DNA of 64,000 bases from JACVRX01 sp046726315 (GCA_046726315.1 JBKPAG010000019.1:5454-69453), one strand, 5' to 3'. Counted from the stretch's first letter, positions 17,141 through 25,800 are shown. Notes: a model not told the origin generated them from the letters alone. Numbers and translations are program-made.

Positions 17141-18118
17141 TCAGGATGCTTTGACTGCGGGCTCAAGCAGAGTCAGCGTCACGGCATCGGCGTCCACCTC
17201 GGCACGGACACCGAGCGGCATCGGTACGTTCGGCGGGTTGTGGCCGATGTCGACGTTCCCGACTACCGGGATGTCACGCTCGCCCAGCACATCGAGGACA
17301 ACCTCGCGAAGCGTGTCCGGTCCGCCCTCGGTGGGCTCGACATCGGTTGGGGTACCCACGACCATGCCCGCGATCCGCTCGAACACGCCCGAGTACCGCA
17401 ACACGTGCAGGTCGTTCCAGACCGCTGCGGTCGACGTGCCGACCTCCTCCCAAAACAGGATCGCGCCGTCGAAGTGCTCGGGGCTCAGCGCATATGGCGT
17501 GGCCTGCACCCGTACCAGGCGGTTGAGCAGCCCGCCGACGAGCGGACCCCGCGCACGGCCCGAACGCCAGCACTCCCATTGACTGCCCGGCGGCAGGACA
17601 CCCGGCGCGCTGTCACTCGTCAGTACGCGGAGGTAGATATCCGCGAGCTGCTTGCGGCGGCTGTCATCACACTCGTTCCAGTAACCGAATCCATGCGTGA
17701 CAAGGTCGGAGTGCAGGGACACTAGGCCGGTGCGCGCATACAGCACCAGATGCAGCGCGGCGATGTCGCTAAAACCCAGCAGCGGCTTGGGATCCGCTCG
17801 TACCGCCGCGAGGTCGATCAGGTCGAGATAGCTCAACGTCATCCTGCCTCCGGTGAGCGAGCAGATCGCACGTACCTGCCGATCCCGAAGCAGACCGTTG
17901 AACTCCTTGGCAACCTCCCCCGGCGGGGCGGCTGCCCACCACCATTGCCTCTCCAGGTCGATCAACGGAGACACTCGCACGGCGAACCCCATCTGCTCGA
18001 TGGCCTCGACACCGCGCTCGAACAGTGAGGCCTCACTCTGCTCCAGCCCGCCGGACAAGGCCATCACCGCAACGAGATCGCCCGGCCCCAACGCCTTTGG
18101 CCTCAGGATCGACGCCAT
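17141..18118 (-). CDS. LD-carboxypeptidase (peptidase S66 family)
   Basis: The 325-residue protein starts at ATG 18118 with GGAGGG six bases ahead. S66 features are the N-terminal LGPGDLVAVMALSGG, the nucleophile Ser in LLGFSDIAALH near residue 125, the Glu in AILFWEEVG, and the His in IGHNPPNVPMPLG. These serine peptidases remove the terminal D-Ala from murein tetrapeptides (LdcA) or cleave peptide-nucleotide antibiotics such as microcin C (MccF). The substrate cannot be decided from sequence. It lies between two ArsM-like methyltransferase genes but has its own Shine-Dalgarno. Confidence 0.87.
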   Translation of the reverse strand: MASILRPKALGPGDLVAVMALSGGLEQSEASLFERGVEAIEQMGFAVRVSPLIDLERQWWWAAAPPGEVAKEFNGLLRDRQVRAICSLTGGRMTLSYLDLIDLAAVRADPKPLLGFSDIAALHLVLYARTGLVSLHSDLVTHGFGYWNECDDSRRKQLADIYLRVLTSDSAPGVLPPGSQWECWRSGRARGPLVGGLLNRLVRVQATPYALSPEHFDGAILFWEEVGTSTAAVWNDLHVLRYSGVFERIAGMVVGTPTDVEPTEGGPDTLREVVLDVLGERDIPVVGNVDIGHNPPNVPMPLGVRAEVDADAVTLTLLEPAVKAS

Positions 18119-18450
18119 GCTGAGCCCTCCATTCTCGGGTCCGGAACACGCTAGCGAAGCGCTCACCCAACCGGTCGGCTTGGGGGACGGGCGCTGCGGC
18201 CTCGTCCGACGGGCAGCCTCACAAGCATCGCTGTGGCGGGCCACGATCGCGATATGCGTCGGCGGATCCGGGAGCGCGACCAGGAGCTCGCGGTATTGAC
18301 GGCAGCCGGACGCGAGGTGGCCACAGACGGTGCTCTCGGGCTCCCTCCGCTCGGATGCAATATTGCCCCGCGGCGTGAGCGTCTTCCAAGTAAGGACCGT
18401 GTTTTTGGCACCAGTGCCGTTGAGGGGCGGGCGACGGAAAGGAGTCGGCC
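18119..18450. other. Divergent intergenic region, no gene seen
   Basis: This 332-bp gap separates the LD-carboxypeptidase (reverse) from the methyltransferase (forward). Frames on both strands lack family-like patterns. It should contain both promoters; a good GGAAAGGAG Shine-Dalgarno lies just before 18451. Confidence 0.5.
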
Positions 18451-19218
18451 ATGGCCGTCGTGAACACTGATGAGCTGGCGGTCAAGGTCCGGGAGATCTA
18501 CCGACTCGTGGCCGAGCAGCCGAACGGCGCCTATCACTTCGAGATGGGCCGACCGCTGGCCGAGCGCCTCGGTTATCCCGCCGACATGCTGGACCGGCTG
18601 CCCATTGGGGCGGTCGAGTCCTTCGCCGGGGTCGGCTACTTCTTCGACCTGGCCGGCATCGTCGAGGGGGAGCGGGTGATCGACCTGGGCAGCGGTTCCG
18701 GGATGGACGCGTTCGCCGCCGCGCATCTGGTCGGCCCATCGGGCCGGGTGCTCGGCGTCGACTTCACCACCGAGCAACTGGCCAAAGCACGCCGGCTCGC
18801 CGCCCTCGCGGGTGTCGGCCAGGTCGAGTTCGGTGAGTCTCGGATCGAGAGCCTGCCGGCGGTAGACGAGAGTTTCGACTGCGCGATCTCCAACGGCGTC
18901 ATCAACCTCTCACCACTCAAGGAGCGGGTATTCGCCGAGGCGGCGCGGGTGCTGCGGCCGAGTGGCCGACTGGCTATCGCCGACATCGTCACCGAGCGGC
19001 CGTTGACCGAGGCGATCGTCGCCAATGCCGACCTATGGGCATCCTGCATCGGCGGCGCCGCCCAGCAGGACTCGTACCGTCATGCGATCGAAGCCACCGG
19101 CCTGCGCATCGAGGTGATCCGCCGGAACCCCTACGAGTTCATCTCCGAGCAGGCCCGCAACGCCAGCGCCAAATACGGGGTAAACAGCATCTCCGTCCTC
19201 GCTGTCAAGCCAGAGTGA
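18451..19218 (+). CDS. ArsM-like SAM-dependent methyltransferase (second copy)
   Basis: The 255-residue protein has motifs VIDLGSGSGMDAFAAAHLV, VLGVDFTTEQL and ARVLRPSGRLAIADIV. Like its relative at 15234 it has the ArsM-type segments CAISNGVINLSPLKERVF and LWASCIGGAAQQDSYRHAIEATGL, with Gly in place of the first arsenic-binding Cys. The C-terminus ends at a short SVLAVKPE strand, without the extra 50 residues of the first copy. A strong Shine-Dalgarno (GGAAAGGAG) precedes the ATG. It probably methylates a thiol- or metal-bound small molecule; arsenic is possible but not shown. Confidence 0.85.
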   Translation: MAVVNTDELAVKVREIYRLVAEQPNGAYHFEMGRPLAERLGYPADMLDRLPIGAVESFAGVGYFFDLAGIVEGERVIDLGSGSGMDAFAAAHLVGPSGRVLGVDFTTEQLAKARRLAALAGVGQVEFGESRIESLPAVDESFDCAISNGVINLSPLKERVFAEAARVLRPSGRLAIADIVTERPLTEAIVANADLWASCIGGAAQQDSYRHAIEATGLRIEVIRRNPYEFISEQARNASAKYGVNSISVLAVKPE

Positions 19219-19515
19219 GCGGCCTCGGTGGCTATGCATGAGCGACACGTACGCGGCGCTGGAACGCGCGTACGCCACGCGCTCGACTGGGTCGACTTGG
19301 TCCGAAAACGGAACGTCAACGCAGCGGCCACCGCCGAACAGCTACTCAGCACCTTCGACCGGTCACTCCCAGACGAACCCGGCCGACCCGGCAACGGTCG
19401 TCGATGCGCCCGCCGCCCCCGCGGAACCCGGACTGGTGCCGACCCCATCCGGCGATGCGCCTCGATATGGGCGGGGCCTAATGCGGCTGGCCGACCTCGC
19501 CGAGCGGCTCCGGCG
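19219..19515. other. Unassigned stretch between methyltransferase and csoR remnant
   Basis: Frames are open here on the forward strand but none shows a recognisable domain, good start or consistent pattern. It may be degraded sequence belonging to the same decay event as the adjacent csoR remnant. Confidence 0.4.
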
Positions 19516-19795
19516 TCAGCTGCGGACCAGCCGGGCGATCGCATCCGAGGCTTCTTTGACCTTTGCCTCGGCATCGGCGCCGCCGTGGCGGGTGGCGTCT
19601 GCGACGCAGTGGGAGAGATGGTCCTCGAGCAACTCCAGCGCAACGGCCTGCAATGCCTTCGTTGCCGCGGCGATCTGGGTCAGCACGTCGATGCAGTACG
19701 TGTCCTAGTCGACCATGCGTTGCAGCCCGCGGACTTGGCCCTCAACGCGTGCCAGCCGCTTCTACGGCGTCCTTGTTGTCGATGTAACCAGCCAT
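19516..19795 (-). pseudogene. csoR: csoR copper-sensing repressor, inactivated
   Basis: From an ATG at 19795 (GGAGGA upstream) the frame reads MAGYIDNKDA, then shifts. The next frame gives KRLARVEGQVRGLQRMVD, an in-frame TAG, then DTYCIDVLTQIAAATKALQA, LLEDHLSHCVADA and a normal end AIARLVRS. All CsoR copper ligands (Cys in TYCID; His and Cys in HLSHC) are readable. A two-base loss near codon 11 and a nonsense codon where Glu is expected prevent translation. CsoR represses copper-efflux genes until Cu(I) binds. The operator upstream is intact. Confidence 0.85.
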
Positions 19796-19824
19796 GTCGC
19801 ATTCCTCCACCGAGCAGCAAGTAT

Positions 19825-19839
19825 TACCCCTGGGGGGTA
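19825..19839. promoter_or_regulatory. CsoR-type operator
   Basis: TACCCC-TGG-GGGGTA is a perfect palindrome with a three-base centre, resembling the G/C-tract operators bound by CsoR. It lies 30 bases upstream of the broken csoR start and about 100 bases upstream of the divergent small protein at 19941, so either gene could be regulated by it. Confidence 0.65.
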
Positions 19840-19940
19840 CCTAACGCCAACCTCGATCCCAACCGGGCTTGGCGGGCTCGGCTAGCACAGGCAGGCTGGG
19901 CATTAGCAACCGGCGACGTCATCGACACGGGGAGGCCGCC

Positions 19941-20138
19941 GTGCAGGAGGACCATGAGCCGGAGCGCGAGGCTCCCGGCGACTACGAGTACGACGAGGCA
20001 CACGACACAGTGGACGCGGCTCACACCGCGTACGTCGCACCGGGGCCCACTGGGCCGGCCGAGGCTCACATCACTACGGGGCAGATCGACCAGATCGGTG
20101 ACTACGGCTACGACATGGCTCACGACCTGCCGCGCTAG
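19941..20138 (+). CDS. Small acidic protein with a repeated GDY-x-YD motif, 65 aa
   Basis: The protein starts at GTG 19941 with GGGGAGG five bases before it. It is strongly acidic and rich in His, Asp and Tyr, and carries two copies of one motif: GDYEYDEAHD near residue 12 and GDYGYDMAHDL at the C-terminus. No membrane segment or Cys is present. Similar small His/Asp-rich proteins could bind metal, which would fit the neighbouring CsoR-type operator, but this is inference. It converges on pstB. Confidence 0.6.
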   Translation: MQEDHEPEREAPGDYEYDEAHDTVDAAHTAYVAPGPTGPAEAHITTGQIDQIGDYGYDMAHDLPR

Positions 20139-20241
20139 GGGGTCACCTCCGCGTCCGGACCTCCTTCGCCGGCGAGGGCGAGGGCGAGGCCGGAGGCCAG
20201 GCCGAGCCCCTTGCCATGTCGTGACTGCCTCAGACGTTGTG

Positions 20242-21177
20242 TCAGCCGAACCGGCCGGAGATGTAGTCCTCGGTACGTGGGTCGTCCGGATTGGTGAAGA
20301 TCTTGCTGGTGCGGTCGTATTCGACCAGCTGGCCGTAGCGGTGCCCCTTGCCGTCGACGTTCGCAGTGAAGAACGCCGTCCGGTCCGAGACCCGGGCCGC
20401 CTGCTGCATGTTGTGGGTGACGATGATAATCGTGAAGTCCCTGACCAGGTCCTGCATGAGGTCCTCGATCTTCGCCGTGGCGATCGGGTCCAGCGCCGAG
20501 CACGGCTCGTCCATCAAGATGACCTCGGGCTTGGTCGCGATCGCGCGGGCGATGCACAGCCGCTGCTGCTGGCCGCCGGATAGCGACAGCCCGTTCTGGT
20601 CGAGCTTGTCCTTGACCTCGTCCCAAAGGGCAGCGCCGGTCAGTGCCTGTTCGACCCGCTCGGCCATCGCCTTCTTGGACAGCTTCTCGCCGATGACCTT
20701 GGGACCATACGCGACATTGTCGAAGATCGACTTTGGGAACGGGTTGGGTTTCTGGAAGACCATTCCGACTCTGCGGCGCACCTCGATGGGGTCGACGTCC
20801 TTGGCGTAGAGGTCCTGTCCATGAAACAGCACTCGGCCCTCGACCCGGGCGGTCGGAATCAAGTCGTTCATCCGGTCGAAGCAGCGGATCACCGTCGACT
20901 TGCCGCACCCCGACGGCCCGATCAGCGCGGTGATCTCGTTGCGGCCGATCAGCATGTCGACCCCCCGCACAGCATGGAAGTCGCCGTAGTAGATGTCCAG
21001 CTTCTCGACGGCGATGAGCGGATCGAGCGGCTTGTGCTCGCGGGAGCCGTGCTCAGTGTGCTCGGGACGAGGTGGACTGACGACCGGATCTCCGCCGGCC
21101 TCGTCCACGGTTTGTATCGGCAGAGTCCCATGTTCAGTCATGTCGTCTCTCGCCTTGTCGTCGGTCACCATGGTCAC
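20242..21177 (-). CDS. pstB: Phosphate ABC transporter ATP-binding protein
   Basis: The 311-residue ATPase has Walker A GPSGCGKST, signature LSGGQQQR, Walker B VILMDEPCSALDP and the switch His in IIVTHNMQQAARVSD. The PstB-type ending EYDRTSKIFTNP...TEDYISGRFG is clear. An N-terminal extension of about 55 residues precedes the ABC domain and is longer than usual; a start at ATG 21141 is possible. The GTG at 21177 overlaps the pstA stop in a GTGA. It powers high-affinity phosphate uptake together with PstS, PstC and PstA. Confidence 0.95.
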   Translation of the reverse strand: MTMVTDDKARDDMTEHGTLPIQTVDEAGGDPVVSPPRPEHTEHGSREHKPLDPLIAVEKLDIYYGDFHAVRGVDMLIGRNEITALIGPSGCGKSTVIRCFDRMNDLIPTARVEGRVLFHGQDLYAKDVDPIEVRRRVGMVFQKPNPFPKSIFDNVAYGPKVIGEKLSKKAMAERVEQALTGAALWDEVKDKLDQNGLSLSGGQQQRLCIARAIATKPEVILMDEPCSALDPIATAKIEDLMQDLVRDFTIIIVTHNMQQAARVSDRTAFFTANVDGKGHRYGQLVEYDRTSKIFTNPDDPRTEDYISGRFG

Positions 21178-22094
21178 CAGCGCCGCTGGTACTTGTTGCG
21201 GATGAAGATCGCCACCGAGTTCATGGCCAGCAGGATGACCAGCAGTACAACGATCAACGCGCTGGCCAGGATGATGAAGTCTTCCTGTGGACGGCTCGTG
21301 TAACTGTAGATCTGGATCGGCAGCGCCGTGAACCGGTCGAAGACGCTGGCCGGGTTGAAGGTGAGGAAGCCGGCGACGCCGATGATGATCAACGGGGCGG
21401 CCTCACCGATCGCTCGCGACAGCGCCAGGATCGAGCCGGTGGCGATCCCCGGGATGCTGTTGGGCAGGATCGTGCGCCATATGGTCTGCCATCGGGTGGC
21501 GCCCAGTGCGAGCGAGCCGTCGCGTAAGGAATCCGGCACCGCCCGAATGGCCTCCCGGCTAGAGATGATGATCACCGGCAGGATGAGCAGCGCCAGAATG
21601 ATCGCGCCGGCGAGCACGACCGGGCCGAGCGATAGCGGCCCACGCACAATCAGCCCAAGCCCAAGGATTCCGTAGACCACACTCGGCACTGCGGCGAGGT
21701 TCTGGATGTTGAGCTCGATCAGGCGGTTGTACCAGCGGTCCCGATCGGCGTACTCCTCCAGGTAGACCGCGGTGAGCACGCCGATGGGCAGGCTGATCAG
21801 GGCAGTCCCGGCCATGAGCCAGAGGGTCCCGAGGATGGCGGCCTGGGCACCCGCGGTCGCTGGGCGGAGTTGGGACGCCTGGTTCCGGAACAGGTCCGCA
21901 TCCAGGCGGGGCCAACCCTCGACCAGCACGTAGATCAGGAGCGCTACGAGGAAGACAATGCCGACGGCGAGGCAGCCGAGCAGGAGGCCGCGGAAACCGA
22001 CTTCCTTCGGACTGCGATCGTGGCCGCGCCCAGTCACGACCGGTCCGGGCGGTGGTGCCGCCGGCGCCGGAGGGGTGAGCTCGGTGACCGTCAC
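21174..22094 (-). CDS. pstA: Phosphate ABC transporter permease
   Basis: The 306-residue protein has six membrane segments and the permease EAA-like loop SLRDGSLALGATRWQTIWRTILPNSIPGI. PstA-type features include YADRDRWYNRLIELNIQNLAAVPSVVYGILGLG. It starts at a GTG that overlaps the pstC stop by four bases; the open frame further upstream is only a shadow of pstC. With PstC it forms the phosphate channel. The N-terminal 30 residues are Pro-rich and cytoplasmic. Confidence 0.95.
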   Translation of the reverse strand: MTVTELTPPAPAAPPPGPVVTGRGHDRSPKEVGFRGLLLGCLAVGIVFLVALLIYVLVEGWPRLDADLFRNQASQLRPATAGAQAAILGTLWLMAGTALISLPIGVLTAVYLEEYADRDRWYNRLIELNIQNLAAVPSVVYGILGLGLIVRGPLSLGPVVLAGAIILALLILPVIIISSREAIRAVPDSLRDGSLALGATRWQTIWRTILPNSIPGIATGSILALSRAIGEAAPLIIIGVAGFLTFNPASVFDRFTALPIQIYSYTSRPQEDFIILASALIVVLLVILLAMNSVAIFIRNKYQRRW

Positions 22095-23044
22095 TCGTAC
22101 TCCTCGCGGTACTTGCGGACCAGTCGGATACTGATGAAGTTCATCACCACCGTGATCACGAACAACAGCGCAGCGACGGCGAACAAGGACTCGTAGCCGA
22201 TGGATCCGGTGGGCTGGTCGCCGGAGGCGGCCTGCGCAATGAACGCAGTCATGGTCTCGGCGGGCTCTAACGGGTTGAGCGAAATGTTGGGTGTGCTGCC
22301 CGCGGCGAGAACGACGATCATCGTCTCGCCCACTGCCCGGCTGATGCCGAGCACGAACGCCGCGACGATCCCGGAGATGGCAGCCGGAACCACGACCCTG
22401 GTGGCCACCTGCATCTTCGTGCTGCCCAGGCCGTAAGCACCGTCCCGTAACGTCTGAGGGACAGCGGTCATCGCGTCCTCGGAGAGCGACGCCACAGTGG
22501 GGATGATCATGACGCCCATCACCAAACCCGCGCTGAGCATGCTGAACGTGCCGACGTCGAGGAACTTCTGCAGCAGGTTTGGCGTGACGAACGCGAGCGC
22601 AAAGAAGCCGTAGACAACCGTCGGTATACCGGCGAGCACCTCCAGGATCGGCTTGAGCACTCTGCGCGCTCTCGGTGAGGCGTACTCGGCGAGGTAGATT
22701 GCGGCGCCCAGGCCGAGCGGGATGGCAACGGCCAGGGCGATCACTGACGTCGTAAGCGTCGCCGTCACCAGCGGCAGTACGCCGAACTTCTGTTGGGATT
22801 CTTGGAATAGCACCGTCCACTCGGTTCCGGTGAGGAAGTCCCACACCGACACCGCCGGCTCACGGAAGAAGTCGATCGTCGGCCCGATAATCGCGATGAC
22901 GATCCCAATCGTGGTCAAGACCGACACCAAGGCCGCGAGGAACAGCACGGCTTCGATGGCGCGCTCGCCGAGACGTGGCTGCGACCGGCGCAGGGAAACC
23001 CCTGCGCCGGCCGACTCTGTCCTGACGCTCACGGACTCACTCAA
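22091..23044 (-). CDS. pstC: Phosphate ABC transporter permease
   Basis: The 317-residue permease has six hydrophobic segments, WDFLTGTEWTVLF near residue 75 typical of PstC, and the EAA loop TLRDGAYGLGSTKMQVATRVVVPAAISGI. Its TTG start overlaps the pstS stop in a TTGA, and its own stop overlaps pstA. The four pst genes therefore form one tightly coupled operon in the order S-C-A-B. Confidence 0.95.
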   Translation of the reverse strand: MSESVSVRTESAGAGVSLRRSQPRLGERAIEAVLFLAALVSVLTTIGIVIAIIGPTIDFFREPAVSVWDFLTGTEWTVLFQESQQKFGVLPLVTATLTTSVIALAVAIPLGLGAAIYLAEYASPRARRVLKPILEVLAGIPTVVYGFFALAFVTPNLLQKFLDVGTFSMLSAGLVMGVMIIPTVASLSEDAMTAVPQTLRDGAYGLGSTKMQVATRVVVPAAISGIVAAFVLGISRAVGETMIVVLAAGSTPNISLNPLEPAETMTAFIAQAASGDQPTGSIGYESLFAVAALLFVITVVMNFISIRLVRKYREEYE

Positions 23045-24027
23045 CCGCCGATGAGGGTGTCGAACTGTTCCTGAAGCGTGGTCTTCTGCTCGTCGTTGAG
23101 CCCGATGAAGCCGGCGGCCTCGACGATCTCGTCGATGTTCTCGATGTAGAAGCGGACGAACGCCTCGACCTCGGGCCGTTCCAGCGCCTCGGCGGACGGG
23201 TAAATGTACAACTGCCGGCCAAGTGGAGCGTACGAGCCATCCTGAGCAGTCTCCGGGCTCGGCGCGACACAGCCGCTGCCGCCGTCGATCTCCAGCGCCT
23301 TTAGAGTCTCCGGGTTCTCGGCGAAGTACGAGTAGCCGAAGTACCCCATGCTGCCCTTCGAGCCTTCGACCGCCTGAATGGTCACGTTGTCGTCCTCGGA
23401 CGCTTGGTAGTCGGTCCGCGAGGCCCCTTCCTCACCGTTGATGGCGTCGGTGAAGTAGTCGAACGTGCCGGAGTCAGTACCCGCACCGGCCAGCACCAGC
23501 GGCTCATCCGGGAACGATGGATCGACCTGGTTCCAGCTGTTGACCTTCGAGCCCGGTTCCCAGATGGTTTTGAGCTGTTCGACTGTCAAGCAGGTAGCCC
23601 AATCATTCTCTGGATTGACCACGACGGTCAGCGCGTCGTTGGCGATCGCGAACTCGTCCTGGGTGACGCCGTTCTCCTCACAGATCGCGATCTCGTCGTC
23701 TTCGATGGGCCGGGAGGCGTCGGAGATATCGGTCTCGCCGGCGCAGAACTTCTCGAACCCGCCACCGGTGCCGGAGTTGCCGACCGAGACCTGGACACCG
23801 GGGTTCTCCTCCTGGAAAAGCTCCGCGGCTGCGCTGGTCAGTGGGAATACCGTGCTGGAGCCATCGACGACGACCTGACCGGAGAGAGCGGCTTCAGTGC
23901 TTTCATCGCCGCCTTCAGCAGATGTGTTCTCAGGATCGTTGCCGCCACCGCAGGCGACCAGCACGAGGGCGGTCGCGCTCACGGCCGCCAGCGGCGCCCA
24001 GCGCCGGCTCGTGGGACTGATCTTCAC
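23041..24027 (-). CDS. pstS: Phosphate-binding lipoprotein
   Basis: The 328-residue precursor has a signal peptide ending in the lipobox LVAC (Cys near 26). Phosphate-binding blocks are GSSTVFPLTSAAAELF, SVGNSGTGGGFEKFCAGETDISDASRPI and AGTDSGTFDYFTDAI. It captures phosphate outside the membrane for PstCAB. It is first in the operon and has a PHO box about 65-105 bases upstream of its ATG. The C-terminus ends on a short Leu/Gly tail at the TTGA overlap. Confidence 0.95.
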   Translation of the reverse strand: MKISPTSRRWAPLAAVSATALVLVACGGGNDPENTSAEGGDESTEAALSGQVVVDGSSTVFPLTSAAAELFQEENPGVQVSVGNSGTGGGFEKFCAGETDISDASRPIEDDEIAICEENGVTQDEFAIANDALTVVVNPENDWATCLTVEQLKTIWEPGSKVNSWNQVDPSFPDEPLVLAGAGTDSGTFDYFTDAINGEEGASRTDYQASEDDNVTIQAVEGSKGSMGYFGYSYFAENPETLKALEIDGGSGCVAPSPETAQDGSYAPLGRQLYIYPSAEALERPEVEAFVRFYIENIDEIVEAAGFIGLNDEQKTTLQEQFDTLIGG

Positions 24028-24091
24028 GTGAGTTTTCCTTCCGTGGACATGCTCGTCGACAATGCAATGACACCGCGAAGGTAGGCAGCAC

Positions 24092-24132
24092 AGGTGACCG
24101 AGTGGCCCGCGGCGAGTGAACGAACGGTGAAC
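24092..24132 (-). promoter_or_regulatory. PHO box upstream of pstS
   Basis: On the reverse strand GTTCACC GTTC GTTCACT gives two near-perfect seven-base direct repeats with four-base spacers. Units at the same 11-base phase continue as a degenerate copy and then GGTCACC ending near 24093. This is the arrangement bound by PhoP/RegX3-type regulators. The regX3 gene is in this window. Confidence 0.8.
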
Positions 24133-24171
24133 GCAAGTCGCCGAGTACCGGTCGTCTTCCGGACGCGGGGG

Positions 24172-24700
24172 TTACCGTGACGTGAACTGGCAGCGTCGTC
24201 TGCCGTCAGCTGCCCGGCTGCAGCCAATGCAGTGCCTGTCCATGGCAGCCGGCGAGGGCGAGGGGTCTGCCGTCCAATCCGAGGAAAACCTGAAGGGGCC
24301 GGCGGGTGGCAAACAGACCGACGTGAGCAATCCCGGCAGCACCTCGGGGCTCTCGGTGAAGATCCAGTGCCCGGGTAGGGATTCGACGAGCTCGATGAAC
24401 GCGATCCGGGCGGCGGGTGAGAGGTAGGCAAACACGCGCTGTCGAAGACGACCAACGTGGCGTCCGCGGGGTTCCTCAGCGGCCAGCGACGCAAGCTCAG
24501 ACACCAGGTCTCCGCGTCGGATCATCGGCGGGTCGGAACGGACGATGCCGACGGCGGCACGGAGCCGGCCGAGGCGTTCGTGCTGACCGGGCCAGATGAG
24601 CGATTCGAACCAGCGCCGGTCGTCGTCATCGGCCACATCGAACGGGTTGAGGTTGATGCCGGCCCGCCAGACCACCTTCGGTACCTGCACCGGGTGTGCG
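24172..24700 (-). pseudogene. DUF2332 protein, C-terminal remnant with several frameshifts
   Basis: Fragments of the DUF2332 C-terminal half are readable in sequence but in three frames: KVVWRAGINLNPFDVADDDDRRWFESLIWP, then ADATLVVFDSA in a second frame, FAYLSPAARIAFIELVE and GHWIFTESPEVLP back in the first, then QVFLGLDGRPLALAG and HGQALHW in a third. An extra C in a CCCC run and a lost G in GCGTG explain the first two shifts. The N-terminal half is missing; the sequence ends close to palindromic repeat copy A. Function of the family is unknown. Confidence 0.75.
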
Positions 24701-24769
24701 GTGTTGACGCCGTCACGCTTCCAGCATCGACGAGGTTTCGGCCCCGCAAGGTAGGCCTCGCTGTGCTGA

Positions 24770-24857
24770 AAATGACCACGGGGAGCAGGCGTGCCTATAC
24801 CCCATCAGGCATGCAAGCCTGGTGGGGTATGCACAGGCATGGTCCCCGTGGTCATTT
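24770..24857. repeat. 88-bp palindromic repeat, copy A
   Basis: The element begins AAATGACCACGGGGA and ends with its exact complement TCCCCGTGGTCATTT. Its centre is CAGGCATGCAAGCCTGG. It lies immediately after mutT1 and supplies the mutT1 stop codon from its terminal TTTA. The DUF2332 remnant is on its other side. Outer stem 15 bp perfect; inner stem includes CCCCA/TGGGG. Orientation, judged by which arm carries GCCTATAC, is the same as copy B. Confidence 0.85.
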
Positions 24858-25800
24858 ACGAAGAGTCGGGGGTGCTGCTGGCGGCGGCCGGGTCGCCGAT
24901 GTCGAAGCGCTCGACGGCGACGGGGACGCCGCCGCGATGGTGGACCACCAGGAAGTCGCCAGCGTGCAGCGGCTCCGACGGTGCGAGATCCGGGCTCGGT
25001 TCGGCGGTTGCCGAGATGATCTCGGGGAGGATCGGCCGGTGTGAGCAGACCAGGGTCCGGGCGCCGTCGGCGAGCAGCGCGCGGGTCAGCTTCTCCACGC
25101 CGAACGGCTGGGCTTCGTAACGCTCTTCGGAAAGCACCGGCTCGAGCTCCAATGACACACCGGCCGCATCGACGAACGGCTGCACACTGTCGACACACCG
25201 GACTGCATCGCTTGACACCACCCGGTTGAGCGTCAGTGCCAGAAACGGTGCGACCAGCGCACGCGCATCCCGGGTTCCACGGTCGTCCAATGGACGCAAG
25301 GCGTCGGGGCCATCCCATGACGAACGTTCTTGAGCTTTGGTGTGCCGCAGCACGGCGAAGGGCACCGTCCGAACCTCACCGTCGAGAAGCGCCCCAACCA
25401 CGTCGGCGTCTCGGGGATGGGTCAGCCGGCGAACCGCGTCGGCCGCCGGCAGGAACGTGATCTTGTCGATCTCCTTGGTGCCCCTCCACGCCGGTGCATC
25501 GTCGTCGGCGCGGCCGGCCCAGTAATACACCCGCTTGGGCAGGCCGTTGGCGATGTAGTGCTGGGTGGGCAGCGGGCGGCCGAGTTCGACCCGGTGCCCG
25601 GTCTCCTCTTCCACTTCGCGCATGGCACAGGCCAGCAGATGCTCACCATCGTCCAGCTTCCCTTTGGGCAGCGACCAGTCGTCATAACGCGGGCGGTGCA
25701 CCAAGCAGATCTCCAGGCCACCGTCGTGCTCGGGGTCCGGTCGCCAGACGACGGCACCAGCGGCGATGACGGCACCGTCCGCCGCTTCGGAGCCGGTCAC
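24856..25800 (-). CDS. mutT1: Nudix hydrolase with C-terminal histidine-phosphatase domain (MutT1 type)
   Basis: The 314-residue protein starts at GTG 25800, overlapping the CHAD gene stop in a GTGA. Residues about 10-135 are a Nudix domain with the box GKLDDGEHLLACAMREVEEETGH. Residues 150-300 are a phosphoglycerate-mutase-like domain (VLRHTKAQERSSW in place of the usual RHG, and a CSHRPIL His segment). Mycobacterial MutT1 hydrolyses 8-oxo-dGTP and diadenosine polyphosphates. It ends inside palindromic repeat A. The link to ppk fits a role in nucleotide and polyphosphate metabolism. Confidence 0.88.
   Translation of the reverse strand: MTGSEAADGAVIAAGAVVWRPDPEHDGGLEICLVHRPRYDDWSLPKGKLDDGEHLLACAMREVEEETGHRVELGRPLPTQHYIANGLPKRVYYWAGRADDDAPAWRGTKEIDKITFLPAADAVRRLTHPRDADVVGALLDGEVRTVPFAVLRHTKAQERSSWDGPDALRPLDDRGTRDARALVAPFLALTLNRVVSSDAVRCVDSVQPFVDAAGVSLELEPVLSEERYEAQPFGVEKLTRALLADGARTLVCSHRPILPEIISATAEPSPDLAPSEPLHAGDFLVVHHRGGVPVAVERFDIGDPAAASSTPDSS

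Noticed and set aside
20139..20241. Possible terminator after pstB
   Set aside because: Only short CCTCC/GGAGG pairing is present, with no convincing stem.
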